Positions 47,794 through 56,851 of a DNA stretch of 64,000 nt are shown here, one piece after another. The notes beneath the pieces are model-generated. The model saw only the letters and a list, made by a program, of their open reading frames with translations, was not told the origin of the DNA and ran no database searches. Source of the DNA: JAAXIE01 sp965204245 (GTDB taxonomy: Bacteria > Chloroflexota > Dehalococcoidia > Lucifugimonadales > JAAXIE01); the NCBI GenBank assembly GCA_965204245.1, contig CBDBED010000001.1, positions 558,001-622,000 of the forward strand, read 5' to 3'. The position numbers were made by a program, and so were the translations under genes. Each line of letters starts with the position of its first letter. The first letter of the stretch is position 1.

Positions 47794-49059
47794 ATGCTAT
47801 CTATCGAACTCATACGACAGCAGCCGGACATGGTGCGCGATGCCCTGTCTCGCCGGGGCGAAGAGGCTCCCATTGACGACCTGCTGGCCTTGGATGAACA
47901 GAGACGGCAATTGATTCACGAAGGAGACGAATTGCGCGGACGCCGTAATTCGGTCAGTCGCGAGTTGGGTCACTCCTCCGAAAGACCGCCCGAACTCATC
48001 GAAGAGATGCGACAAGTCGGCGACCGCATCCATGAATTGGAACAACAGGTCAAAGACATCGAAGCGTCCCTGGACGAACAGCTACTTTCTCTTCCGAATC
48101 TGGCATTGCCTGAAGTCCCTCTAGGAGCCGGTGAGGACGACAACATTGTTATCAGCACTTGGAGCGAGCCTCCCAGCTTTGATTTCGAGCCTCTGGCCCA
48201 CTGGGACATCGGCGAGAAACTCGGAATCATCGACTTCCAGCGGGGAGTCAAGCTGTCGGGTTCGCGCTTCTTCACCCTCAGCGGACCCGGGGCCCGCTTA
48301 GAGCGCGCCCTCATCAACTGGATGCTGGATGTCCATACCGAGCGCGGCTATCAAGAAATGCACCTGCCTGCACTGGTGAAACAGTCCACCATGCTGGCCT
48401 CGGGCAATCTGCCCAAGTTTGGCGACAACCTGTACCGCGACGAAGAAGACGACCTCTGGCTGGTACCAACTGCAGAAGTCCCCCTCACCAGCCTTCATGC
48501 CGACGAGGTCCTGCCATTCGAGTCCCTGCCCCTCTACTACACTGCCTATACGCCCTGCTTCCGGCGGGAGAAGGCTGCAGCAGGCCGAGACACCCGGGGC
48601 ATCAAGCGGGTCCATCAGTTCGACAAGGTGGAAATGTACAAGTTCGTCGCCCCCGAGCGCTCCAATGATGAACTGGAACTATTGCGACAGGATGCTGAGG
48701 GTCTCTGCCAGCAACTCGGTCTGCACTACCGCGTCCTACAGCTATGCACGGGCGAACTCGGCTTCGCCTCCGCCAAGTCCTACGACATAGAACTCTGGGC
48801 CGCAGGCTGCCAGGAATGGCTCGAGGTCAGCTCCTGCTCCAACTGCGTTGATTTCCAAGCAAGGCGGGCCAACGTGCGGTGCCGCCCTGAGTCGGGGGGC
48901 CGTCCCGTTTTTGCCCACACCTTAAATGGGTCAGGCCTCGCCCTGCCGCGCCTCATCATCGCCATCCTGGAAAACTACCAGCAGAGCGATGGTTCGGTAA
49001 CAGTACCCGAGGTCCTGAGGCCCTACATGAGAATGGATGCAATCACAGGGGCGTCATAA
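47794..49059 (+). CDS. serS: Seryl-tRNA synthetase
   Basis: A 421-residue SerRS. The N-terminal long antiparallel coiled coil (about 25-105) contacts the tRNA variable arm. The class II core has HWDIGEKLGIIDFQRGVKLSGSRFFTLSGPGARLERALINWMLD, motif 2 (YTPCFRREKAAAGRDTRGIKRVHQFDKVEMYKF), VSSCSNCVDFQARRANVRCRPE and motif 3 (FAHTLNGSGLALPRLIIAILENYQQSDGSVTVPEVLRPYM). Third gene of greA-lysS-serS, with GAGGT upstream of the ATG. Confidence 0.97.
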   Translation: MLSIELIRQQPDMVRDALSRRGEEAPIDDLLALDEQRRQLIHEGDELRGRRNSVSRELGHSSERPPELIEEMRQVGDRIHELEQQVKDIEASLDEQLLSLPNLALPEVPLGAGEDDNIVISTWSEPPSFDFEPLAHWDIGEKLGIIDFQRGVKLSGSRFFTLSGPGARLERALINWMLDVHTERGYQEMHLPALVKQSTMLASGNLPKFGDNLYRDEEDDLWLVPTAEVPLTSLHADEVLPFESLPLYYTAYTPCFRREKAAAGRDTRGIKRVHQFDKVEMYKFVAPERSNDELELLRQDAEGLCQQLGLHYRVLQLCTGELGFASAKSYDIELWAAGCQEWLEVSSCSNCVDFQARRANVRCRPESGGRPVFAHTLNGSGLALPRLIIAILENYQQSDGSVTVPEVLRPYMRMDAITGAS

Positions 49060-49184
49060 CGGCCTATCGGTAGGACATTCCCGAAAAAGCACACTTTGAA
49101 CCCACTCTCACCCTCAGCCTTGATTAGATTTGACTAAGCCGCGGTATACGTGGCCCATCTGATATGGCAGGGAGACAAGGCAAT

Positions 49185-49727
49185 ATGCCACTGGCGTTCA
49201 CTTTCGAAGAGGCCTCCGCTCTTCTCAAGCAACTAAAGTCAGAGCATCTCTGCCGCAGGCGAATAGAATTAGAAGTCACGCCCACTCTCAAGCGGACCCT
49301 CGGACAGACCAAGCGGACCGGCCTTCGTGCCTATTTGATTCGCCTCTCGTCTTACTTGTCCTATGATGAAATGCAGGACACCATGCGCCACGAGTTTGCG
49401 CACATTATGGCTGGGCTGAGAAAAGGGCATGGTGAACACTGGAAGGAGTGGGCTAGAGCCGTTGACGCAACACCCGAGAGATGCGCCCCCAGATACCCAG
49501 CCCTAACGCCTCTCCACAACTATGCGTGTCCGTCATGTGACGACCAAGTCATCAAGACCGCCAATCGTTTGCGCACGAAAAAATGGGTGTGCGGCCGTTG
49601 CAAGACGCCTCTGGAGCAGTTCATCTACACCTATACCCAGCCAACCGAATCAGATATCCCGCCCAGACAAAAGGTATGGCTCCGTTCCGGAGAGATTAAG
49701 CCTCTTCCGCTATACCGAAGTGTATAA
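49185..49727 (+). CDS. SprT-like zinc metalloprotease-fold protein
   Basis: A 180-residue SprT-like protein. The metal motif MRHEFAHIMAG (HExxH-like: HEFAH) and the downstream His in KGHGEHWKEWARAVDATPERC fit the third ligand. A C-terminal zinc ribbon is formed by YACPSCDDQVIKTANRLRTKKWVCGRCKTPL (CxxC...CxxC). Relatives such as Spartan cleave DNA-protein crosslinks; bacterial SprT proteins are little studied. The start ATG at 49185 has AAGG and AGGGAG upstream; an in-frame ATG at 49164 is also possible. Confidence 0.88.
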   Translation: MPLAFTFEEASALLKQLKSEHLCRRRIELEVTPTLKRTLGQTKRTGLRAYLIRLSSYLSYDEMQDTMRHEFAHIMAGLRKGHGEHWKEWARAVDATPERCAPRYPALTPLHNYACPSCDDQVIKTANRLRTKKWVCGRCKTPLEQFIYTYTQPTESDIPPRQKVWLRSGEIKPLPLYRSV

Positions 49728-49775
49728 TGCAGCCACTCAAGGAAGTTCCGCCATAATGACGAAGGTGGGTGCTGC

Positions 49776-50291
49776 ATGCCCAGAATTGCACTGGACCTCA
49801 ACAAAGCTGAAGACCGTGCCAAGGTCAAAGGCGAGTGGCGAATGGCCCCCGGGTTGGTTCCTGGGGAAGGCAACGAGGGGCTGGCTGCCCAATTGGCCGG
49901 CAGTCCGGCCCGACTGCCGGACTATGACGACTCCGGTTGGGAGGCGTGGGACAATATCCGCCACAGCATCTCCACTGGCTTTACTTTTGCTTGGTACCGC
50001 ATCGCCGTGGAAGTGCCCGCGGAAATCGAGGGTGTCGACCTGTCGGGCATGCGCGTCTGGTTCGAGACCAACGTGGACAACTACGGCGAAGTATGGGTTA
50101 ACGGCGAGATTGATCGCACCGCTGGCGTTGTCGTCGGCATCAATGCCCAGCAGCGCGTGGAGGTAAGCGGGAGCGCGTCCGCTGGTGACAAGCACGTCAT
50201 CGCCTGCCTCGTGGGCAACGGCCCTCTAGCTGAGCCTCGTGGCGGTATCTGGATGCGCTACGCCACCCTGGCTTTTGAGTCCCCGGGCTGA
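49776..50291 (+). CDS. Galactose-binding-like (jelly-roll) domain protein
   Basis: A 171-residue protein resembling the sugar-binding jelly-roll domain of glycoside hydrolase family 2. Signs are LPDYDDSGWEAWDNIRHSISTGFTFAWYRIAVEVPAEIEGVDLSGMRVWFETNVDNYGEVWVNGE, where the xWYRxxVEVP strand and the VDNYGEVWVNG turn are typical, then a final GIWMRYATLAFES strand. No catalytic domain is attached and no signal peptide is visible. It lies 47 bases before a luciferase-like monooxygenase gene. TATAAT at 49723-49728 could be its -10. Role unknown. Confidence 0.75.
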   Translation: MPRIALDLNKAEDRAKVKGEWRMAPGLVPGEGNEGLAAQLAGSPARLPDYDDSGWEAWDNIRHSISTGFTFAWYRIAVEVPAEIEGVDLSGMRVWFETNVDNYGEVWVNGEIDRTAGVVVGINAQQRVEVSGSASAGDKHVIACLVGNGPLAEPRGGIWMRYATLAFESPG

Positions 50292-50338
50292 ACTGCCAAG
50301 TCCTATCAGTCTAATCATTGCTATCGGGAGGTGACGCC

Positions 50339-51409
50339 ATGGCAATGGCAGAATTCGGCACCTACGACCTGTTCCAGTGGAATGTGCTTGCCAATGTCCC
50401 AGAGGCGGTTGATGCCTACGACCAGCATATGAAAGAGGTGAAGCTGGCAGAGGAAGTTGGCCTCAAGTACCACTTCATCATCGAGCACCAAGGCAACAAC
50501 ATCGGCCAGTGCACATCGCCTGCCGTATACCTGTCCGCCTTGGCCCAACAGACGAAGACGATCCGGTTCGGGGCAATGATCTTCCAGTTGCCCTTCTACA
50601 ACCCCATTCGCTTGGCCCAAGACGCCGCCACCCTGGACCAGCTTTCCCGGGGCCGTCTGGAGTTCGGGGCAGGTCTGGGAGTGCTGGAACACGAATTCGT
50701 ACGCTGGAACATCCCTTTTCACCAGCGCCGGGCCATGTCCGAGGAGGCACTGGATGTCATCGAACAGGCGTGGACGCAGGAGACGGTTACCCACGACGGT
50801 GAATACTGGAAGTTCGATGAGGCCATTCCTGTGCCCAAGCCCTACCAGAAACCACGTCCTCCCATCTGGTTCGGCTGTCACAGCCCCACGTCCTTTGAAT
50901 ACGCTGCCAAGCGCAACTACGACGTGTCCCAGAATATCGACATTGATTCCGTGATCGCAGAGAAATTCGATTACTGGCGTCAGTGCTGGAAAGAGCATGG
51001 ACACAAGTCGGACATGCCACGCACCTTCCTCACTCGCGCCATCCATGTCGCCGAAACCGATGAGCAGGCCATAGCCGAGGCGGCGCCTCATATCGTACAG
51101 GCCTACTCCTACGGCATCGAGCGTGTCCAGAACACCCGGATCGGATACCGGGGCACGGAGGGCACGGCCACGGACCAAGAGATCGTCCGCGTGTTCCAGG
51201 GTATGGCCACTGGCATAGATTTCTGGCTGGAGCATGGCCTAGCCCATGTCGGCAGCCCGGAAACAGTGGCACGCCGCCTTGAGGAGCAGCATGCCAAGAT
51301 AGGTTTCGATGTCTTCTGCGGACGGCATCGCTTCGCCGAAATTCCCACTGAACAGGTGGAAAAGTCCATCCGCCTCTTCGGGGAAAAGGTAGTCCCAGCC
51401 CTCTCTTAG
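50339..51409 (+). CDS. LLM-class flavin-dependent oxidoreductase (bacterial luciferase-like)
   Basis: A 356-residue luciferase-like TIM-barrel protein. Evidence: EVKLAEEVGLKYHFIIEHQGNN near the start, YLSALAQQTKTIRFGAMIFQLPFYNPIRLAQDAATLDQLSRGRLEFGAGLG (the signature LDxLSxGRxxxGxG), AIPVPKPYQKPRPPIWFGCHSP, and a C-terminal IRVF-like LAHVGSPETVARRLEEQHAKIGFDVFCG. It uses FMN or F420; substrates range from sulfonates to alkanes. Members are very numerous in SAR202 genomes (family knowledge). ATG at 50339 has GGGAGG 7-8 bases upstream. Confidence 0.92.
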   Translation: MAMAEFGTYDLFQWNVLANVPEAVDAYDQHMKEVKLAEEVGLKYHFIIEHQGNNIGQCTSPAVYLSALAQQTKTIRFGAMIFQLPFYNPIRLAQDAATLDQLSRGRLEFGAGLGVLEHEFVRWNIPFHQRRAMSEEALDVIEQAWTQETVTHDGEYWKFDEAIPVPKPYQKPRPPIWFGCHSPTSFEYAAKRNYDVSQNIDIDSVIAEKFDYWRQCWKEHGHKSDMPRTFLTRAIHVAETDEQAIAEAAPHIVQAYSYGIERVQNTRIGYRGTEGTATDQEIVRVFQGMATGIDFWLEHGLAHVGSPETVARRLEEQHAKIGFDVFCGRHRFAEIPTEQVEKSIRLFGEKVVPALS

Positions 51410-51470
51410 GTCCTTGGTTCGCTGGTCCCAGGGAATCCGGCGGCTTCTACCACGTTTGGCAGCCGGGGAC

Positions 51471-52313
51471 TTAAGCTGGTGGGACTCCGTCACCATTGCC
51501 GGGCAACGAGAGCCAGAGCCGGTAGGCTTCTCGCCGGGACAAGCCGAACCTCTGTGAGGCAGCGGCTACCGCCTCTTTGGCTTTGGCCCCTGAGGCCTTC
51601 AGGGCCTGCAACTCTGCCATAGCTGTCTCAGGGTCACCCTTTGCTACCTTGTCCTGTGCCCCCTGCAACACCAGTGTGAATTCGCCGCGGGGCTCCTCGA
51701 AATGATTGAGGGCTCCGGAGAGGGTTCCCCGGAACACCTCTTCGTACAACTTGGTCAACTCGCGGCAAACAGCGACAGGGCGGTCCCCGAGAGCGGCCAG
51801 CATGTCCTTTAGGGAAGCTCTCAGGCGGTGTGGGGCCTCGAAAATCACAAGGGTTTCCGGGCTGGCGGAGACTGAAGCCAGAGTTTTGCGCCTCTCGCCA
51901 GGCCGACGTGGCAGGAAGCCTATGAACTGGAACGAGTTGCCGTCAAAACCGGATACGGCGAGCGCGCCTGTGACTGCAGAGGCTCCCGGCAAAGGAACGA
52001 CTGGGAATCCACTGGCCGCGGCCTCCGTCACCAACTCCCGGCCTGGGTCGGAGACGATTGGAGTCCCTGCCTCCGACAATAGGACAAGATCACCCTGCTG
52101 CAATACGTCCAACAAAGAGGGCAACCGCGCCATCTTGTTAGCCTCATAGAAGCTGACCAATCGCGCCTTCAACCCATAATGGGTCAGCAGCCTGCGGGCA
52201 GAACGGGTGTCCTCTGCAGCAACCACCTCCACTTCCTTCAACACCCGCAGGGCGCGAAGGGTAATATCCTCCATGTTCCCGATGGGGGTGGCCACCACAT
52301 ACAGGGTGCCCAA
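51471..52313 (-). CDS. rsmI: 16S rRNA (cytidine(1402)-2'-O)-methyltransferase RsmI
   Basis: A 280-residue RsmI. It begins LYVVATPIGNMEDITLRALRVLKEV, followed by AAEDTRSARRLLTHYGL, LLSEAGTPIVSDPGRELV, VVPLPGASAVTGALAVSGF, FIGFLPRRPGERRKTL, LVIFEAPHRL and VCRELTKLYEEVFRGTL, all diagnostic, plus a short C-terminal domain. It methylates C1402 of 16S rRNA with SAM. The start is TTG at 52313 with GGAGG 6 bases upstream. Divergent from the PPOX-trp unit. Confidence 0.96.
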   Translation of the reverse strand: MGTLYVVATPIGNMEDITLRALRVLKEVEVVAAEDTRSARRLLTHYGLKARLVSFYEANKMARLPSLLDVLQQGDLVLLSEAGTPIVSDPGRELVTEAAASGFPVVPLPGASAVTGALAVSGFDGNSFQFIGFLPRRPGERRKTLASVSASPETLVIFEAPHRLRASLKDMLAALGDRPVAVCRELTKLYEEVFRGTLSGALNHFEEPRGEFTLVLQGAQDKVAKGDPETAMAELQALKASGAKAKEAVAAASQRFGLSRREAYRLWLSLPGNGDGVPPA

Positions 52314-52429
52314 TCATTGCCTCCTATGGTCAGGGCCTAGAGCGACAGATCAGTCTGAAACAGATTGTAGCCAGTTCGAGCACATCCGTCGTCGTTCTTC
52401 CGCCATGCTGCCGCTAGCTTTCAACCTTG

Positions 52430-52457
52430 TTGACGGATTATCATGGGCTTGTATTCA
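52430..52457 (+). promoter_or_regulatory. Putative promoter of the PPOX-trp unit
   Basis: TTGACG (52430-52435), 16 bases, TATTCA (52452-52457). A short leader with GAGG (52464-52467) leads to the TTG at 52474. Confidence 0.45.
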
Positions 52458-52473
52458 AACTGCGAGGTCTATT

Positions 52474-52914
52474 TTGGCGACAGTGAGGGCAGGCGCTGGG
52501 CAGCCAGCCAGTTCGGGAGGACAGAGGCTGCGGGACTTCGTGCAGCGCAACTATCTGGCCATACTGGCCACCGTGTACCCCAGCGGAGGTCCGCAGGCAC
52601 TGCCGGTCTGGTACGACTACGACGGCTCCGTCTTCTCAATCGCCACTGATGCGGCGGCCGTCAAGGTGCGCAATATCGAGAACAACCCTCAAGTGGCCCT
52701 GTGCATCACCGACACCACCCGCAATATACGTTCCCTGACGGTCCGGGGCCTTGCCGAAATCATCACTGATAACGAGGCAGCCCACCAGTTGAACCGCCGC
52801 CTCTCCGTACGCTATTTGGGTGAAGACGAAGGGGCCGAATGGGCCGACTCGATGGCGGACGACGATTTCGTGATTCTCCGCATCATTCCGGAACGGTTCA
52901 TCTGGACCGGCTAA
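52474..52914 (+). CDS. PPOX-class (pyridoxamine 5'-phosphate oxidase-like) flavin/F420-binding protein
   Basis: A 146-residue split-barrel protein: LRDFVQRNYLAILATVYPSGGPQALPVWYDYDGSVFSIATDAAAVKVRNIENNPQVALCITDTTRNIRSLTVRGLAEIITD is the usual PPOX pattern (LATV..G.P...PVWY...G..F.I.T....K..NI..NP.VAL.I). Members bind FMN or F420 and reduce or oxidise small molecules. The TTG start at 52474 is chosen from GAGG at 6-base spacing; a GTG at 52483 is possible. It ends 4 bases before trpD, so it is cotranscribed with the trp genes. Confidence 0.88.
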   Translation: MATVRAGAGQPASSGGQRLRDFVQRNYLAILATVYPSGGPQALPVWYDYDGSVFSIATDAAAVKVRNIENNPQVALCITDTTRNIRSLTVRGLAEIITDNEAAHQLNRRLSVRYLGEDEGAEWADSMADDDFVILRIIPERFIWTG

Positions 52915-52918
52915 GCCC

Positions 52919-53941
52919 ATGATCAGGGAAGCCATTGAGGCACTGGTAGCTGGCAAATCCCTCGCCCTCGACGAGGCCAGCGCAGTCATGCGCGAGGTTA
53001 TGGATGGTGAGGCCACCCCTGCGCAGATCGGCTCTTTCGCCACCGCCCTGCGCATAAAGGGGGAGACCGCCGACGAGATGGCTGGCATGGCCACCATCAT
53101 GCGAGAGAAAGCCCTGCACGTTGAGGTCGACGGGCTGACCGTGGATACCGCTGGCACTGGCGGGGACGCCAAGGGCACCTTCAACATCTCCACAGCAGCC
53201 GCCATCGTGGGTGCGGGGGCTGGTGTCAAGATGGCCAAACACGGGGGCCGCGCCGCCTCGGGCGTTTGCGGCAGTGCCGATATCCTCGAGGCCGCCGGAG
53301 TCAAGATCGACCTCGGCCCTGAGGGCGTGAAGCGCTGCATTGAGGAGGTGGGCATTGGTTTCATGTTCGCCCCCACATTCCATCCCGCCATGCGCCATGC
53401 GGCCCCGGTACGGCGCGAGCTTGGCATTCGCACTGTCTTCAACGTCATGGGCCCTCTCACCAATCCCGCAGGCGCAGGAGGCCATGTCTTGGGCGTGCCC
53501 GATCCCGCTTGGGGCGAGCGCATGGCCCAAGTGCTGAACATCCTGGGCGCCACCCATGCCATGGTCGTCCACGGCGAAGACGGCATGGATGAACTGACCC
53601 TTGGCGCCTCCACCCGTGTCTGGGAAGTAAAGGACGGGCGCGTCCAAGCAGGCATCATCGACCCGAAAGAAGCGGGCCTGCCCCATGTCACCACCGACCA
53701 GATACCCGGTGGCGGCGACCCCGGGGAGAGCGCCTCCATCCTTCAACGCCTTCTCGCTGGCGAGCAGGGGCCCCTGCGCCAAGTGGTGCTGCTCAATGCT
53801 GCGGCCGTATTGTTAGTCGGTGGAATAGCGGATAGCCTCCCAGCCGGCATCCCTATTGCTGAGGAAGCCATTGACTCGGGCAAGGCCTCCAAGACCCTGA
53901 ACGGCTTGGTCAAGCTGAGCCAAGAGTTGGGATCCGACTAG
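52919..53941 (+). CDS. trpD: Anthranilate phosphoribosyltransferase TrpD
   Basis: A 340-residue TrpD. It shows the N-terminal helical domain (ALVAGKSLALDEASAVMREVMDGEATPAQIGSFATALRIKGETADEMAG), the PRPP motif TAGTGGDAKGTFNISTAAAIVGAGAGVKMAKHGGRAASGVCGSADILEAAGV (the GTGGD and KHGNR-like elements, here KHGGR), FNVMGPLTNPAGA and VVHGEDGMDEL. It joins anthranilate to PRPP. First trp gene in the series D-C-F-B. The usual Asn/Arg after KHG is Gly-Arg here. Confidence 0.96.
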   Translation: MIREAIEALVAGKSLALDEASAVMREVMDGEATPAQIGSFATALRIKGETADEMAGMATIMREKALHVEVDGLTVDTAGTGGDAKGTFNISTAAAIVGAGAGVKMAKHGGRAASGVCGSADILEAAGVKIDLGPEGVKRCIEEVGIGFMFAPTFHPAMRHAAPVRRELGIRTVFNVMGPLTNPAGAGGHVLGVPDPAWGERMAQVLNILGATHAMVVHGEDGMDELTLGASTRVWEVKDGRVQAGIIDPKEAGLPHVTTDQIPGGGDPGESASILQRLLAGEQGPLRQVVLLNAAAVLLVGGIADSLPAGIPIAEEAIDSGKASKTLNGLVKLSQELGSD

Positions 53942-53992
53942 CCCGTAATCCATGTCGTGTCACCCGACCCGTTATCCATCAAGGAGAACCCC

Positions 53993-54811
53993 TTGACTAT
54001 TCTGGACACCATCGTCGCCGCAAAAAAGCTGGAACTGGAGCAGCAGAAGAAAGACATCCCGCTTGCCACCCTGCGCCAGTGGTGCGAAGCGGCTTCAGCG
54101 CCAGCTGGCTTCGCCGAGGCTCTGTCCAATGAAGGCGTGAGCCTCATCGCTGAGGTCAAGAAGGCGTCGCCGTCGCGGGGACTGCTGCGGAAACACTTCA
54201 ACCCCGTGGGGCTGGCCACCACGTACGTCCAAGTCGGAGCCTCGGCTATCTCAGTCCTGACGGACTCCCACTTCCAAGGGGAACTGGCGCACCTTTCCGA
54301 AGTAAAGCGCGCGCTCGGCCGGGGCATCCCGGTGCTACGCAAGGACTTTGTCTTTGATCCCTACCAAGTCTATCAGTCAAGGGCCACAGGGGCCGACGCC
54401 ATTCTGCTAATCGTGGCTATGCTGGAGCCTGCTCAACTCGGAGAACTGCGGGGTCTGGCCACCGAGTTGTCCCTGGACTGCTTAGTGGAAGTCCACAACG
54501 AAGAAGAACTGGACATTGCCGTTTCCGCGGGAGCCGAGATAATCGGCATCAACAACCGTGACCTTCACACGTTCAATACCGACCTTGCAGTCACCGCCCG
54601 CTTGGCCCCCCAAGTACCCGCCGACAAGGTCATCATCAGCGAAAGCGGCATCAGTGGTCCGCAACATATCGCGCAGATTGCCGAACTTGGCGTCCATGCC
54701 GTCTTGGTCGGTGAGGCGCTTGTGACACGAAATGATGTTGGAGCGGCCGTGCGGGAACTCATGGGCCCACCCATAGATGCCAAGACCCCTCTGGCCACCG
54801 AACCGCGGTAG
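53993..54811 (+). CDS. trpC: Indole-3-glycerol phosphate synthase TrpC
   Basis: A 272-residue TrpC TIM barrel. Landmarks are ILDTIVAAKKLELEQQK, LIAEVKKASPSRG (catalytic Lys region), AISVLTDSHFQG, VLRKDFVFDPYQVYQSRATGADAILLI, LVEVHNEEELDIAVSAGAEIIGINNRDLHTFNTDL and ISESGISGPQHI. It closes the indole ring. The TTG start at 53993 has AAGGAG at 6-base spacing; the in-frame start at 53957 is less likely. It is followed by trpF after 8 bases. Confidence 0.96.
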   Translation: MTILDTIVAAKKLELEQQKKDIPLATLRQWCEAASAPAGFAEALSNEGVSLIAEVKKASPSRGLLRKHFNPVGLATTYVQVGASAISVLTDSHFQGELAHLSEVKRALGRGIPVLRKDFVFDPYQVYQSRATGADAILLIVAMLEPAQLGELRGLATELSLDCLVEVHNEEELDIAVSAGAEIIGINNRDLHTFNTDLAVTARLAPQVPADKVIISESGISGPQHIAQIAELGVHAVLVGEALVTRNDVGAAVRELMGPPIDAKTPLATEPR

Positions 54812-54819
54812 TCAATTCG

Positions 54820-55473
54820 ATGCTGGTCAAGATTTGTGGCCTCTTGCAACCCGCCGACGCGTTGGTGGCAGTAGAAGCCGGGGCCGATCTGGTAGGCATG
54901 GTGTTCGTGCCCGGGCGTCGCCGCTGTCGCGACATCCCTACAGCGCAATCGCTGATGAACGCCCTGCGAAACCTCGATGCTTCCCCGCCCACCGTCGGCC
55001 TGTTTGCCGACCAACCTCTGGAAGAGGTCAATCGCATCGTTCGCGACTGCGAGTTGGACATGGTGCAACTCTGCGGCCACGAGTCTCTTGAATACTGCAC
55101 CCAAGTGGAGGTGCCCGCCATCAGGGTGCTCCACATCCTTCCCTCTTGGGAGGTCGATCACGCCGTGGGGCTTCTCGCCGAGCAAATCGAAAGCCACGCG
55201 CAGCAGGGCCACTGGATAACCCTTGACCGTCGCGTCGAGGGGCTACAGGGCGGCACGGGGCAGTCCTTCAACTGGCAGATTGCCCGGGAACTCTCGGATC
55301 AGGGACACCGTTTCCTGCTGGCGGGAGGATTGGACCCGCAGAACGTAGCCGCCGCGGTAACCGCTGCCCAGCCTTGGGGCGTCGATGTGTCCACAGGAGT
55401 TGAGACCGGGGGAGACAAGGACCCCGACAAGGTGAGGGCCTTCATCGCCGCCGCTCGCTCGGCGGCGATATGA
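54820..55473 (+). CDS. trpF: Phosphoribosylanthranilate isomerase TrpF
   Basis: A 217-residue TrpF. It starts LVKICGLLQPADALVAVEAGADLVGMVFVPGRRRCRDIPTAQSL (catalytic Cys in KICG; the SPRxV-like part is PGRRRCRD), then VGLFADQPLEEVNRIVRDCELDMVQLCGHES, a catalytic Asp in WITLDRRVEGLQGGTGQSFNW, and FLLAGGLDPQNVAAAV then GVDVSTGVETGGDKDPDKVRAFI. It isomerises phosphoribosylanthranilate. It sits between trpC and trpB. Confidence 0.95.
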   Translation: MLVKICGLLQPADALVAVEAGADLVGMVFVPGRRRCRDIPTAQSLMNALRNLDASPPTVGLFADQPLEEVNRIVRDCELDMVQLCGHESLEYCTQVEVPAIRVLHILPSWEVDHAVGLLAEQIESHAQQGHWITLDRRVEGLQGGTGQSFNWQIARELSDQGHRFLLAGGLDPQNVAAAVTAAQPWGVDVSTGVETGGDKDPDKVRAFIAAARSAAI

Positions 55474-55520
55474 ACCCTCTGGGTGGCACTGAATCCCGAG
55501 TGCCTCAGAACCCTGAGTGA

Positions 55521-55526
55521 TAGAAT
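55521..55526 (+). promoter_or_regulatory. Putative internal -10 (TAGAAT) before trpB
   Basis: TAGAAT at 55521-55526 lies 9 bases before the trpB ATG, and no SD is seen. It may give a separate leaderless trpB transcript. Confidence 0.35.
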
Positions 55527-55535
55527 GGGCTGACT

Positions 55536-56750
55536 ATGAGCACTTCACTGGGAACCGCATCACTGCCCGACCCTAACGGACGTTTCGGCTCCTTCGGGGG
55601 CCGCTTCGTCCCCGAAACCCTCATGCCCGCCTTGGAGCAACTGGACCAAGCCTACCACTCCGCCCGGGAAGACGATGCCTTCCAAGAGCAGTTGAGTCAT
55701 CTCCTCCACACCTACGTGGGACGTCCCACCGCCCTTTACTTCGCATCCAACCTCACCGAACGCTGTGGCGGTGCAAAGATATACCTGAAGCGAGAAGACC
55801 TAGCTCATACCGGGGCCCACAAGATCAACAACGCCGTGGCCCAAGCCATTCTCGCCAAGCACATGGGCAAGAACCGTATCGTGGCTGAAACAGGCGCCGG
55901 ACAGCACGGCGTCGCAGCCGCCACTGTCTGCGCCCTGCTGGGCCTTGAGTGCATCGTATACATGGGGGCCGATGACATCCAACGTCAGTCGCTCAACGTC
56001 TACCGCATGAGACTGCTGGGCGCAGAGGTCCGTTCCGTGGAGTCCGGAAGCCGTACCCTCAAAGACGCCATCAACGAGGCTATCCGCGACTGGGTCACCA
56101 ACGTCGAAACTACCCACTACCTGCTGGGCAGCGCAGTGGGTCCCCATCCCTACCCGCGCATGGTGCGCGACTTCCAGTCGGTCATCGGAAGCGAGGCGCG
56201 AAGCCAGCTGATGCAGGCAGAAGACCGCTTGCCCAACTACGTAATTGCCTGCGTAGGCGGTGGTAGCAACGCCATAGGGGTCTTCCACCCCTTCCTGGGG
56301 GATGAGACCGTGGAGCTTATTGGAGTTGAGGCGGGAGGCACTGGCCAGGGAGCGGGGGAAAACCACGCTGCCCCGCTGAGCTTCGGTCGTCCCGGCGTTC
56401 TGCATGGCTCCATGTCCTACTTGATGCAGGACGACGATGGTCAGGTGTCGGAGGCCCAGAGCCTCGCTCCTGGCCTGGACTATCCCGGGGTGGGCCCCGA
56501 ACACGCTTGGCTCAAGGAATCGGGCCGCGCCACCTATGTCAGCGTCAACGACCGGCAGGCACTGGAGGGGTTTGATCTCCTGTGTAACACCGAAGGCATT
56601 ATACCCGCCTTGGAGCCCAGTCACGCCGTCTACTACGCCGCCCAACTCGCCCCGCAACTCGACCGCGACAAAATCATTGTCGTCTGTCTCAGCGGTCGCG
56701 GCGACAAGGACATCCACATCGTGGCAGAAGCCACGGGCGTGGAACTCTAG
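55536..56750 (+). CDS. trpB: Tryptophan synthase beta subunit TrpB
   Basis: A 404-residue TrpB of the standard (TrpB1) type. Features: GRFGSFGGRFVPETLMPALEQLDQAY, YVGRPTALYFASNLTE, PLP Lys in LKREDLAHTGAHKINNAVAQAILA, ETGAGQHGVAAATVCALLGLECIVYMG, the phosphate cradle CVGGGSNAIG, and the C-terminal CLSGRGDKD. It joins indole and serine. No trpA gene follows: the next genes are a small coiled-coil protein and rplU. The TrpA partner must be encoded elsewhere or be absent. Confidence 0.97.
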   Translation: MSTSLGTASLPDPNGRFGSFGGRFVPETLMPALEQLDQAYHSAREDDAFQEQLSHLLHTYVGRPTALYFASNLTERCGGAKIYLKREDLAHTGAHKINNAVAQAILAKHMGKNRIVAETGAGQHGVAAATVCALLGLECIVYMGADDIQRQSLNVYRMRLLGAEVRSVESGSRTLKDAINEAIRDWVTNVETTHYLLGSAVGPHPYPRMVRDFQSVIGSEARSQLMQAEDRLPNYVIACVGGGSNAIGVFHPFLGDETVELIGVEAGGTGQGAGENHAAPLSFGRPGVLHGSMSYLMQDDDGQVSEAQSLAPGLDYPGVGPEHAWLKESGRATYVSVNDRQALEGFDLLCNTEGIIPALEPSHAVYYAAQLAPQLDRDKIIVVCLSGRGDKDIHIVAEATGVEL

Positions 56751-56851
56751 GCTGTTCCCTCTTGTTTAAGGCCAGTGGAGCCAGCGAGATGGGTTGTAGC
56801 AGACGAGGACCTGGTCTACACTCGAATTGCTGACATGAAGAGAAACGCACG